From contig NZ_JACSZV010000008.1 in assembly GCF_014472415.1 (NCBI RefSeq), positions 62,001 through 126,000 of the forward strand: 64,000 nucleotides of DNA. Direction: 5' to 3'. This DNA comes from Pseudomonas sp. N40(2020) (lineage in GTDB: Bacteria > Pseudomonadota > Gammaproteobacteria > Pseudomonadales > Pseudomonadaceae). The notes below the pieces were generated by a model, which saw nothing but the letters and a program-made list of their open reading frames with translations, made no database searches and was not told where the DNA came from. A program made the position numbers and the translations under genes. Shown in pieces: positions 19,267-27,755 of this stretch (the stretch's first letter is position 1; each line of letters begins with the position of its first letter).

Positions 19267-22200
19267 ATGCCAACGCCCAAGACTTACTCCTTCAGTTTGC
19301 CTTCCACGCTGACGGGCAATGCCCTAGTTGATAGCCTTATATCCGGTACATATTGGGTGGGGGCCAACTGGAGTCCGACCGGGCCTACCAACCTCAGCTA
19401 CAGCTTCATGGCACCGGTCACGTCGTATTTCGTTATCGATTACAGTCCCGACAACGAATACAACGCACTGTATGAGCTGACTGCGGGGCAGAAAACGGCT
19501 GTCACCAGTGCGCTGGGAGCCTGGAGCGCTGTTGCCAACATCAACTTCACCTTGACCACCGACACCATCAGCAACGTGGGTGACATGCGGTTTGGTGGCT
19601 ATCGGTTGATGGACGACAAGACCGCTGCCTGGGCTTACTTTCCTTCCAATACTCCGGTAGCCGGAGATGTCTGGATTGGCCCGCAAACCAACGATGCGAA
19701 CCCGGGCAAAGGCAGCTACGACTACCTGACGTTTGTGCATGAAATCGGTCATGCGCTGGGCCTCAAGCATCCTTTCGACACCAGCGCAACCAACAAGACT
19801 CTGTTGGACTCCACGCTCGACGATGTTCACTTCACAGTGATGAGCTACAACAGCAACTATTCCTACCAGCCGACCACACCAATGGTGCTGGACATCATCG
19901 CAATCCAGAGCCTGTACGGCGCCAACATGGCGTGGCAGGCGGGTGACACCGTTTACAAGTGGGGGGCCAACCAGTCGATTTTCGAAACCATCTGGGATGG
20001 CGGTGGCAACGACACGATCGATGGCAGCAATCAACTCGCCCCCGTCAGTATCAACCTTAACGAAGGCGCGTACAGCCAGATCGGCAAGGCGTTCATTGAT
20101 TACAATAACCAGACAGCTATCAATGACGGGCTGGCGATTGCTTACGGGGCCAAGATCGAGAACGCAATCGGTTCTGCGTTTAACGACATCCTGACCGGCA
20201 ACGCGCTGAACAACACGCTTGATGGCGGCCTCGGCGCCGACACCATGTCCGGCGGCGACGGTGTCGACACCTATTACGTCGACAACGTCGGCGATGTCGT
20301 GATCGAAACCGATGCCTCGCTTACCGCGCTCGACCGCGTGTTCTCCAGCATCGACTACACTATCGGCGCCAACGTCGAGAATCTGATCCTGACCGGTAAC
20401 GCCAACCTCAACGGCACCGGCAACGCGGTCAGCAACCGCATCTCCGGCAACGATGGCAATAACGTCCTCGACGGTGGCATCGGCGCCGACACCATGATCG
20501 GCGGCTTGGGCAATGACACCTACATCGTCGACAACGTCGGTGACACCGTGACTGAGACCAGCACCCTGATTGGCGAGATTGACACCGTTCGCTCCGCGCT
20601 GGATTGGAAACTGGGTGCCAATCTGGAAAACCTCGTTCTGACCGGCAGTGCAGTGAACGGCACAGGCAACGAGCTGAACAACACCCTGATCGGTAACGCT
20701 ACAGCCAACACTCTAGATGGCGGTCTCGGCGCCGACACCATGATCGGCGGCGACGGCGTCGACACCTATTACGTGGACAACGTCGGCGATGTCGTCATCG
20801 AAACTGATGCCTCGCTGACTGCACTCGACCGGGTATTTTCGTCCATCGACTACACCCTAGCCGCCAACGTCGAAAACCTGATCCTGACAGGTAATGCCAT
20901 AAACGGTACCGGTAACGAACGGGACAACCGGCTGACCGGCAACGCCCTGGCCAACACGCTCAATGGCGGCCTTGGCGCCGACACCATGATCGGCGGCGAC
21001 GGTGTCGACACCTATTACGTCGACAACGTCGGCGATGTCGTCATCGAAACCGATGCCTCGCTGACCGCGCTCGACCGCGTGTTCTCCAGCATCGACTACA
21101 CTATCGGCGCCAACGTCGAGAATCTGATCCTGACCGGTAACGCCAACCTCAACGGCACCGGCAACGCGGTCAGCAACCGCATCTCCGGCAACGATGGCAA
21201 TAACGTCCTCGACGGTGGCATCGGCGCCGACACCATGATCGGCGGCTTGGGCAATGACACCTACATCGTCGACAACGTCGGTGACACCGTGACTGAGACC
21301 AGCACCCTGATTGGCGAGATTGACACCGTTCGCTCCGCGCTGGATTGGAAACTGGGTGCCAATCTGGAAAACCTCGTTCTGACCGGCAGTGCAGTGAACG
21401 GCACAGGCAACGAGCTGAACAACACCCTGACCGGTAACGCTGCAGCCAACACTCTAAATGGCGGTCTCGGCGCCGACACCATGATCGGCGGCGACGGCGT
21501 CGACACCTATTACGTGGACAACGTCGGCGATGTCGTCATCGAAACTGATGCCTCGCTGACTGCACTCGACCGGGTATTCTCGTCCATCGACTACACCCTA
21601 GCCGCCAACGTCGAGAATTTGATCCTGGCCGGCAACGCCAATCTAAACGGTACCGGCAACGCGGTCAGCAACCGCATCACCGGCAACGACGGCAATAACG
21701 TTCTCGACGGAGGTCTCGGCGCTGACACACTCATCGGCGGCCTAGGCAACGACACATACGTCGTCGACAACGCTGGCGATATCATCATTGAAACCAGTAC
21801 CCAGGCCAGTGAGATCGACACCGTGCGTTCGTCGATCAACTGGACCCTGGCCGCCAATCTGGAGAACTTGGAGCTGACCGGCAATGCCAATATCAATGGC
21901 ACCGGCAACGCGGCCAACAACTACATGACCGGCAACGACGGCAGTAACGTCCTCGACGGTGGAGCCGGTGACGACACGCTCGACGGCGGGCTCGGCTCTG
22001 ACACCATGATCGGTGGCGATGGCGTCGACACCTATTACGTCGACAACGTCGGCGATGTCGTCATCGAAACCGATGCCTCGCTGACTGCACTCGACCGGGT
22101 CTTCTCGTCCATCAACTACACCCTCGGCGCTAACGTCGAAAACCTGATCCTGATCGGCAGTGCCGACCTCAATGGCACTGGCAATGCAGTGAACAACCGC

Positions 22201-23370
22201 ATGACCGGCAACATTGGCAACAACGTCCTAGATGGTGGTCTGGGCGCAGACACCATGATTGGCGGCGCCGGTGATGACATCTACATTGTGGATAACTATT
22301 CGGATATCGTGACCGAACAGGTTGGCGAAGGTCATGACCTGGTCAGGACCAGTATCAGCTATACCCTTACCGCCAATGTCGAAGACTTGACGTTGATCGG
22401 GAATGATCACGCGACGTTGACTGGCAACGCCTTGGACAACGTGATCCGGGGCAATTCCGGCATAAACTACATCGATGGCGGTCTCGGGGCCGACACCATG
22501 ATCGGCGGCGATAACTACGACGCCTACTACGTCGATAACATCAACGACGTCGTCATTGAACTCGCCAACGAAGGTGATGACACCATCTTCACCAGTGTCG
22601 ACTACACATTGTCGGACAATGTCGAATACGGCCAGATGCTTGGCGACGCCAACCTGAACATGACCGGCAACGACCTGGATAACACCCTGCACGGCAACAA
22701 TGGCAACAACATCCTGTCGGGCGGTTTCGGTGCCGATCGCATGATTGGCGAGAGCGGCGACGATACCTACATTGTGGATAACGTCAATGATCTTGTGTTT
22801 GAATCGCCCCTCAATGGCGGTCACGACCTCATCCGAACCTCGGTCGACTACTCCCTCGCGGAAAACGTCGAAGACGGCACAATGCTCGGCAACACGGACC
22901 TGACCCTGCTCGGCAACAATCTCGATAACGTCCTGACCGGTAACTCCGGTAACAACGTACTCATCGGCTATGCCGGTAACGACAAACTGTTCGGCGCAGA
23001 GGGTAACGACAAACTGTATGGCGGCTGGGGAAACACTACGTTGAATGGCGGTACAGGGGCCGACAGCTTTACCTTCAACAATATGATCATGCAGGGATTC
23101 GAATTTGGCGGAGGTTCCTCGCATAACGTCGTCGCCGACTTCAATGCGCTGGAAGGCGACAAGATCGATTTCTCCGGTTTCGATGCAGATCCGATGGCCC
23201 TCGGTATCCAGCACATGACGTTCATTGGTGCTAATGAATTCACTGGAACCGGGCAACTACGCTTCGTGGATCAGGTCCTGTCGGGCAACCTGGACCCAAT
23301 CGCAGGGGGGTACTTTGAAGTGCAACTGGTGGGTGTCAACGCTCTCAGCGCGAACGACGTACTGGTCTGA
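19267..23370 (+). CDS. giant serralysin-like RTX metalloprotease (M10B)
   Basis: 1367 residues. N-terminal M10 zinc protease domain: zinc-binding HEIGHALGLKH at 158-168 (ligands His158, His162, His168; base Glu159) and Met-turn VMSYNS at 191-196, as in AprA/serralysin. Residues about 300-1290 are RTX-type calcium-binding repeats (units such as GGLGADTMIGGDGVDTYYVD, NLILTGNANLNGTGN), far more than the single block of about 480-residue serralysins. The end, LVGVNALSANDVLV, resembles the uncleaved type I secretion signal (hydrophobic last residues after Asp). Secreted by an ABC exporter, but no aprDEF-like genes or inhibitor gene lie nearby. A 741-bp segment is duplicated almost exactly. An AGGAA ribosome-binding site precedes the ATG. 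Protease function is inferred from intact motifs. Confidence 0.9.
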   Translation: MPTPKTYSFSLPSTLTGNALVDSLISGTYWVGANWSPTGPTNLSYSFMAPVTSYFVIDYSPDNEYNALYELTAGQKTAVTSALGAWSAVANINFTLTTDTISNVGDMRFGGYRLMDDKTAAWAYFPSNTPVAGDVWIGPQTNDANPGKGSYDYLTFVHEIGHALGLKHPFDTSATNKTLLDSTLDDVHFTVMSYNSNYSYQPTTPMVLDIIAIQSLYGANMAWQAGDTVYKWGANQSIFETIWDGGGNDTIDGSNQLAPVSINLNEGAYSQIGKAFIDYNNQTAINDGLAIAYGAKIENAIGSAFNDILTGNALNNTLDGGLGADTMSGGDGVDTYYVDNVGDVVIETDASLTALDRVFSSIDYTIGANVENLILTGNANLNGTGNAVSNRISGNDGNNVLDGGIGADTMIGGLGNDTYIVDNVGDTVTETSTLIGEIDTVRSALDWKLGANLENLVLTGSAVNGTGNELNNTLIGNATANTLDGGLGADTMIGGDGVDTYYVDNVGDVVIETDASLTALDRVFSSIDYTLAANVENLILTGNAINGTGNERDNRLTGNALANTLNGGLGADTMIGGDGVDTYYVDNVGDVVIETDASLTALDRVFSSIDYTIGANVENLILTGNANLNGTGNAVSNRISGNDGNNVLDGGIGADTMIGGLGNDTYIVDNVGDTVTETSTLIGEIDTVRSALDWKLGANLENLVLTGSAVNGTGNELNNTLTGNAAANTLNGGLGADTMIGGDGVDTYYVDNVGDVVIETDASLTALDRVFSSIDYTLAANVENLILAGNANLNGTGNAVSNRITGNDGNNVLDGGLGADTLIGGLGNDTYVVDNAGDIIIETSTQASEIDTVRSSINWTLAANLENLELTGNANINGTGNAANNYMTGNDGSNVLDGGAGDDTLDGGLGSDTMIGGDGVDTYYVDNVGDVVIETDASLTALDRVFSSINYTLGANVENLILIGSADLNGTGNAVNNRMTGNIGNNVLDGGLGADTMIGGAGDDIYIVDNYSDIVTEQVGEGHDLVRTSISYTLTANVEDLTLIGNDHATLTGNALDNVIRGNSGINYIDGGLGADTMIGGDNYDAYYVDNINDVVIELANEGDDTIFTSVDYTLSDNVEYGQMLGDANLNMTGNDLDNTLHGNNGNNILSGGFGADRMIGESGDDTYIVDNVNDLVFESPLNGGHDLIRTSVDYSLAENVEDGTMLGNTDLTLLGNNLDNVLTGNSGNNVLIGYAGNDKLFGAEGNDKLYGGWGNTTLNGGTGADSFTFNNMIMQGFEFGGGSSHNVVADFNALEGDKIDFSGFDADPMALGIQHMTFIGANEFTGTGQLRFVDQVLSGNLDPIAGGYFEVQLVGVNALSANDVLV
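20218..21699 (+). repeat. 741-bp near-identical tandem duplication inside the RTX gene
   Basis: Two adjacent copies of 741 bp (247 codons): about 20218-20958 and 20959-21699. Base 20260 corresponds to 21001. Long stretches, for example from about 20320 to 20690 against 21061 to 21431, look identical or differ at single bases, including synonymous sites. Within each copy a shorter unit recurs; in all, five copies of the protein segment GDGVDTYYVDNVGDVVIETD occur between 20254 and 22076. Confidence 0.9.
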
Positions 23371-23403
23371 CCTTTCTGCTCTGCAAGCAGATTGGAACAG
23401 GCA

Positions 23404-23440
23404 AAATGAAAACACCCCGCCAAGGCGGGGTGTTTTTTTG
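23404..23440. terminator. bidirectional terminator
   Basis: AAAACACCCCGCC-aa-GGCGGGGTGTTTTTTT between the convergent RTX protease gene and the luxR-type gene. Confidence 0.93.
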
Positions 23441-23454
23441 CACGTTGTTTATCC

Positions 23455-26187
23455 CTATGCCAACAACCCCAATTCTTTGGCCCGCGCCACTGCCTGAGTT
23501 CGCCGCTCGACCGCCAGTTTGCTGTTGATATGGCTGGCATGGGTTTTCACGGTATGCAGCGAAATGAACAACTGCTCGCTGATTTCCTGATTTGAGCAAC
23601 CTTGGGCGATCAGGCGTAACACCGCAAGCTCCCTGCTGCTGAGCTGTTCAGCGGGACCGGATTCAACGACTGAACGCGGTGCGGCTGGGGGGAAGTGCTC
23701 CAGCAATTGCTGCCCTGTCAATGTCAGTGAAACCTGCAACTGCCCACGCGACCAGTCGGCGTGCCCTTTCATCAACGCATCAAACGGTTGCAGAACGCCA
23801 CCCGCTGCGGCTTCCAGCGCCTGACTCAACGCCTTGCGCGCCTCCGGTTCGCGGCCAGTGCCCAGTAACAAGGTGACCTTCTGCGCCAGCGCCATTACAC
23901 ACAGCAACTGCCGACCGGTTTGCTGACCGTTTTCCAGCAGCACATTCAACCGCCCTTCGGCGAGCATCGGCTGCCCTTTGATCACATCGAGCAACGCCTG
24001 TTGCAGTTCAACGTGCAACGGCAACTGTGGATGAAATTCCGGTGGCGCCGCTGCAAGCTCGCCCGTGTAAGTCTGGCCCAGCCGCGCCAGCCAGGCTTCG
24101 GCCAGATCGGTACGGCCTTGCGCCAGCCAAAGCTCACATTTAACCAGGGTGATCATCGCCAGATAGTAGATCGGCGGTACGTCCCAGATGTGCATCAGGC
24201 GTTCGGCTTCGGCGAGTTCGGCGAAGGCTTTGGCGAATTCGCCGCTGGCGCCGTCCAGACGCGCAATCACACAGTGGCCGATCAATACGCTGATATCGCG
24301 GCAGGCTCGCGCTTCACCGATCCCGGCCAATAAGCGCACACGTGCGGCCTGCGGCTGCAAGCGCATCGCCAGTAGAAAACCTTCGTACAGCGTCAGCCGC
24401 GCGCGCACCGCATACAACCGTTGCGGCGACAGGCCGCGCAAGCGCTCAAGGCCCTGATGCACTTCATCCAGTGAGCGCAGGATTTCGCCGCGCGCTTGCA
24501 AGACACGGGCACGGTCGTAGTGCGCCAATGCTTCGAACAAGGGATTGCCGACGCGTTGCGCCAGCTCAAGGGATTCGCGGTTCAGCCCGCGAGCGCGCCA
24601 CAGATCACCGTCGGCAATCGCCAGATTGGACAAGGTCGACAAACACATCAATCGCTGGCCATAACGCTTGGCCGGCAGACTCTCAAGAGCTTCTGAGCAA
24701 TACCTGAGGGTCAGTTCCCGATGGCCGCGGCCACGGGCAATGATGCCGCTCAGCGCCAGCCATTGCGCCAGCATCGACCTTTGCGCCGTGGCGGACGGCG
24801 CCGGCAGGAAACGGCTCAAGTGACTGGACAACTCTTCAGCTGCGTCGAGCTGGCAGGCCAGCCCCAGCGCCCAGCTGTACAAAACGATCAGTCGCGGCGT
24901 GCTGATCAGCAGGCTGTCAGGCAAGTCCATTTTCCAGCGCAGCAGCATGCCGACGTTTTGCTCGGCCAGCAGCTGTTCTTCGGAGAGGTTCTGTACCAGA
25001 TTCGCCGCTACATCAAGGTGACCCGCGCGCAGGGCTTGCTCCACTGCCTCGTCGAGCAAGCCTTGGGCATTGAACCAGCGACAGGCGCGCAAATGCAGGG
25101 TGGCGGTCGGCACCATCGCCTGGGCAATCGGCCGGCTGCGCAACAAATCAGAAAACAGATGGTGATAACGATACCAGTGCCCGTGTTCGTCCAGCGGCAC
25201 CAGAAACACCTGATGCGCCAAAAGGAAACGCAAAATTTCGGCACTGTCGTGAGCTTCGCGCACCGCGTCGCACTGTTCGCTGCAAAAGCGTTCTTGCGGT
25301 GCAGTGTCGTAGAGAAACGCCTGCACCTCGGCGGGCAGGCAATCGATGACTTCTTCGAGTAGATAGTCGCGGATCAGCCCTTCCCCGCCGTTCAGCGCTT
25401 GCGGTAACGCCGCGTCGCTGCCGGCCTCGGACACCGCCAGCAGCCAGAAGCGCAGCCCGGCGACCCAGCCTTCGCTGCGCTGAATGAGGTTTTCCAGGGC
25501 TTCGCCGCGCAAAGACGTGCTGTGGCGATCGAGTAGCGTCAAGGCCTCATCGTGGGTCAGGCGCAGATCCTGCTCATGCAGTTCGAGCAATTGCCGCGAA
25601 AGACGTAAACGCGCCAGATGCCAGTCCGGGCGCTGCCGACTGGTGACCATCACCAGCAAGCCATCGGGCAAATGATTGAGGAAAAATTGCAGGCACCGGT
25701 CGAGCACCGGCCCTTGGGCGAGATGGTAATCGTCGAGCACCAGCAGCAACGGGGTTGCCGTATCGAGGTGCAGCGTCAGCTCATCGAGCAGACCGTCGAG
25801 CCACTCTTCGAAGGCAAAGGGTTGATGGCGTTGACGCATCTTCAGCAGGCCAAGTGCACGACTGCCCAATTGCGGAAAGTAGTCCTGCAGACCTTCAAGC
25901 AAGCGCTCGAGAAAGCGTCCGGGGTCGCTGTCGCGCGGGCTCAAACCCAGCCAGAGACTTTGCCAGTGTGCCGGCAGACTCTGGCAGAACTCCACCGCCA
26001 GCGAACTCTTGCCGAACCCGGCCGGGGCGCTGACCAGCAACAGTCGTCCACCGAGTCCGGCTTGCAGGCGCTCGCAAAGGCGGGGTCGCAGCACGTATCC
26101 GTCGGGTAATGGCGGGCGAAAAAAACGCCCGTCCAGTGCCGCGACGGCAACGCTTGCGGGACCCGGAAGTGGGGACAGATCAGTCAT
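23455..26187 (-). CDS. MalT-type LuxR family transcriptional regulator
   Basis: Large (910 aa) ATP-dependent LuxR-family activator (STAND/LAL class). Walker A SAPAGFGKSS is at 53-62, LLLVLDDYH is the Walker B strand, a long helical TPR-like sensor region spans about 400-830, and a C-terminal LuxR HTH (about 846-910) contains LSSRELAVLRLIAQGCSNQE and ISLHTVKTHASHINSKLAV. Architecture as MalT/AlkS. It follows the DUF1302-DUF1329 genes on the same strand after a terminator, and in P. putida a gene of this type sits next to the same DUF1329/DUF1302/acyl-CoA ligase set (from memory), so it probably activates them in response to a fatty acid or alcohol-derived ligand. Confidence 0.92.
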   Translation of the reverse strand: MTDLSPLPGPASVAVAALDGRFFRPPLPDGYVLRPRLCERLQAGLGGRLLLVSAPAGFGKSSLAVEFCQSLPAHWQSLWLGLSPRDSDPGRFLERLLEGLQDYFPQLGSRALGLLKMRQRHQPFAFEEWLDGLLDELTLHLDTATPLLLVLDDYHLAQGPVLDRCLQFFLNHLPDGLLVMVTSRQRPDWHLARLRLSRQLLELHEQDLRLTHDEALTLLDRHSTSLRGEALENLIQRSEGWVAGLRFWLLAVSEAGSDAALPQALNGGEGLIRDYLLEEVIDCLPAEVQAFLYDTAPQERFCSEQCDAVREAHDSAEILRFLLAHQVFLVPLDEHGHWYRYHHLFSDLLRSRPIAQAMVPTATLHLRACRWFNAQGLLDEAVEQALRAGHLDVAANLVQNLSEEQLLAEQNVGMLLRWKMDLPDSLLISTPRLIVLYSWALGLACQLDAAEELSSHLSRFLPAPSATAQRSMLAQWLALSGIIARGRGHRELTLRYCSEALESLPAKRYGQRLMCLSTLSNLAIADGDLWRARGLNRESLELAQRVGNPLFEALAHYDRARVLQARGEILRSLDEVHQGLERLRGLSPQRLYAVRARLTLYEGFLLAMRLQPQAARVRLLAGIGEARACRDISVLIGHCVIARLDGASGEFAKAFAELAEAERLMHIWDVPPIYYLAMITLVKCELWLAQGRTDLAEAWLARLGQTYTGELAAAPPEFHPQLPLHVELQQALLDVIKGQPMLAEGRLNVLLENGQQTGRQLLCVMALAQKVTLLLGTGREPEARKALSQALEAAAGGVLQPFDALMKGHADWSRGQLQVSLTLTGQQLLEHFPPAAPRSVVESGPAEQLSSRELAVLRLIAQGCSNQEISEQLFISLHTVKTHASHINSKLAVERRTQAVARAKELGLLA

Positions 26188-26300
26188 GGCCGGCTCTTGT
26201 TCGAATTGCTGTTGGCGGCGTTGCAGATGTCCGCAGACTAGCCTTAATCGAACCGGTTATGAAGGTTGCCGCTACAAATGGCTACAAAAAAGCTACAGAC

Positions 26301-26332
26301 AAAAAAACGCCCCGAACCAGTCGGGGCGTTTT
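26301..26332 (-). terminator. terminator after the DUF1329 gene
   Basis: On the minus strand AACGCCCCGA-ctgg-TTCGGGGCGTTTTTTT. Separates the DUF1302-DUF1329 unit from the luxR-type gene. Confidence 0.92.
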
Positions 26333-26363
26333 CACGAGGATGCGGCCTCGGATTCACTGCGGA

Positions 26364-27728
26364 TTAGCGAACACCGTCCTGGCGCAAAGCGGCCGGGGTG
26401 AAGTCGCTGGTGGTGGCGGTGAAGCCGAAGTCATACGCCTGCTTCTCTTCGTTCTTCATGCCCAGTGCCAGATAGCGGCCGGACTGCAGGTCGTAGAGGG
26501 TTTCCAGCGCGTACCACGGCACTTGCTTGTCGTAGTAGTTCTCGGCGTGTGCCTCGGCTACGCGCCACAGTTGACCGCGACCGTCGTAATGGTCGATTAC
26601 CGCGGCCTGCCAGGTATCTTCATCGATGTAGAAGTCACGTTTGGCGTAGATGTGGCGCTGACCTTCCTTCAGGGTCGCCACCACGTGCCAGACGCGACGC
26701 AGCTCGTAACGCGCAAGATCCTGGTTGATGTGGCCGGCCTTGATGATGTCGGAGTACTTCAGCTTCGGATCGTCGAGCTTGTAGCTGTCCGAGGCGATGT
26801 ACATCTCTTTCTTGCCTTCAAGCTTCCAGTCGTAGCGGTCCGGCGCACCGTTGTACATGTCGAGGTTGTCGGAGGTCCGCAGGCCATCCGCCGCCGTACC
26901 CGGCCCGTCATAAGACACTTGTGGCGCACGGCGCACACGGCGCTGACCAGCGTTGTAGACCCACGCCGAACGTGGTTCTTTAACTTGGTCAAGCGTTTCG
27001 TGTACCAGCAGCACACCACCGGCCAGACGTGCCGGCGCGGTCACTTTCTGCTTGAAGTAGAACAGGATGTTGCCCGGGTTTTTCGGGTCGTAGTCCTTCA
27101 TCTTGTCGCGGAACACGAACTGGTCCTGGAAGTACACCAGACTGTACGAGCCATTCGGCTGTGGCGTCGCCTGGGTCACCAGACGGGTCACGCTGCCGCC
27201 GCGATAGCGGGTGATGTGGTTCCAGATGACTTCCACACCGGTTTTCGGAATCGGGAACGGTACGGCGGTTTCAAAGTTTTCCAGACCGTTGCCACCGGAC
27301 ACCAGATTGGTGGTCGTGGCGTTTTTCTTGATCGAGGCGAACACCTCATCCGGCACGGTGGCGCCGCGATGGGACGGATACACCGGCATTTTGAAGGTTT
27401 CCGGGTAGCGCTTGAACATCGCGTACTGGCCCGGTGCAAGTTTATCCTTGTACTTGTCGGCATCTTTCGCGGTGATGGTGAACAGCGGCTGTTCACTGGC
27501 GTACGGGTTGGACAGGAAACCTTTGCTGTCGACGCTGCCGGCATTCTTCGGCAGCGGCTTCCAGGCCGGAATCGAACCGTCGGCATTACCGGCCATTTCG
27601 GCGCCCATCGGGGTCAGGCTCTTGCCCAACTTGTCGGCTTCGGCAGCAGGCACTGCGGCCATGACACTGGTCGCCAGCAGCGACAGGCCCAGAACACCGG
27701 CGTGGAACAGACTCTTTGTTATTTTCAT
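26364..27728 (-). CDS. DUF1329 family exported protein
   Basis: 454-residue secreted/periplasmic protein with a Sec signal peptide (1-24, KSLFHAGVLGLSLLATSVMA). The body matches DUF1329: KLGKSLTPMGAEMAGNADGSIP, the tyrosine/tryptophan-rich RVWHVVATLKEGQRHIYAKR and DFYIDEDTWQAAVIDHYDGR. DUF1329 proteins have a LolB/outer-membrane lipoprotein-carrier-like fold and always travel with DUF1302. The pair is associated with uptake or export of hydrophobic esters, sterols or fatty acids; RB-TnSeq work in P. putida linked it to fatty acid and alcohol growth (from memory). Downstream of DUF1302 by 27 bp. Confidence 0.9.
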   Translation of the reverse strand: MKITKSLFHAGVLGLSLLATSVMAAVPAAEADKLGKSLTPMGAEMAGNADGSIPAWKPLPKNAGSVDSKGFLSNPYASEQPLFTITAKDADKYKDKLAPGQYAMFKRYPETFKMPVYPSHRGATVPDEVFASIKKNATTTNLVSGGNGLENFETAVPFPIPKTGVEVIWNHITRYRGGSVTRLVTQATPQPNGSYSLVYFQDQFVFRDKMKDYDPKNPGNILFYFKQKVTAPARLAGGVLLVHETLDQVKEPRSAWVYNAGQRRVRRAPQVSYDGPGTAADGLRTSDNLDMYNGAPDRYDWKLEGKKEMYIASDSYKLDDPKLKYSDIIKAGHINQDLARYELRRVWHVVATLKEGQRHIYAKRDFYIDEDTWQAAVIDHYDGRGQLWRVAEAHAENYYDKQVPWYALETLYDLQSGRYLALGMKNEEKQAYDFGFTATTSDFTPAALRQDGVR

Positions 27729-27755
27729 AAATTCGTTCGTCCTGAAATGCAGTGC

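Noticed and set aside
22228..23256. 342-codon open frame on the - strand
   Set aside because: Antisense to the RTX repeats; its repetitiveness only mirrors the real gene.
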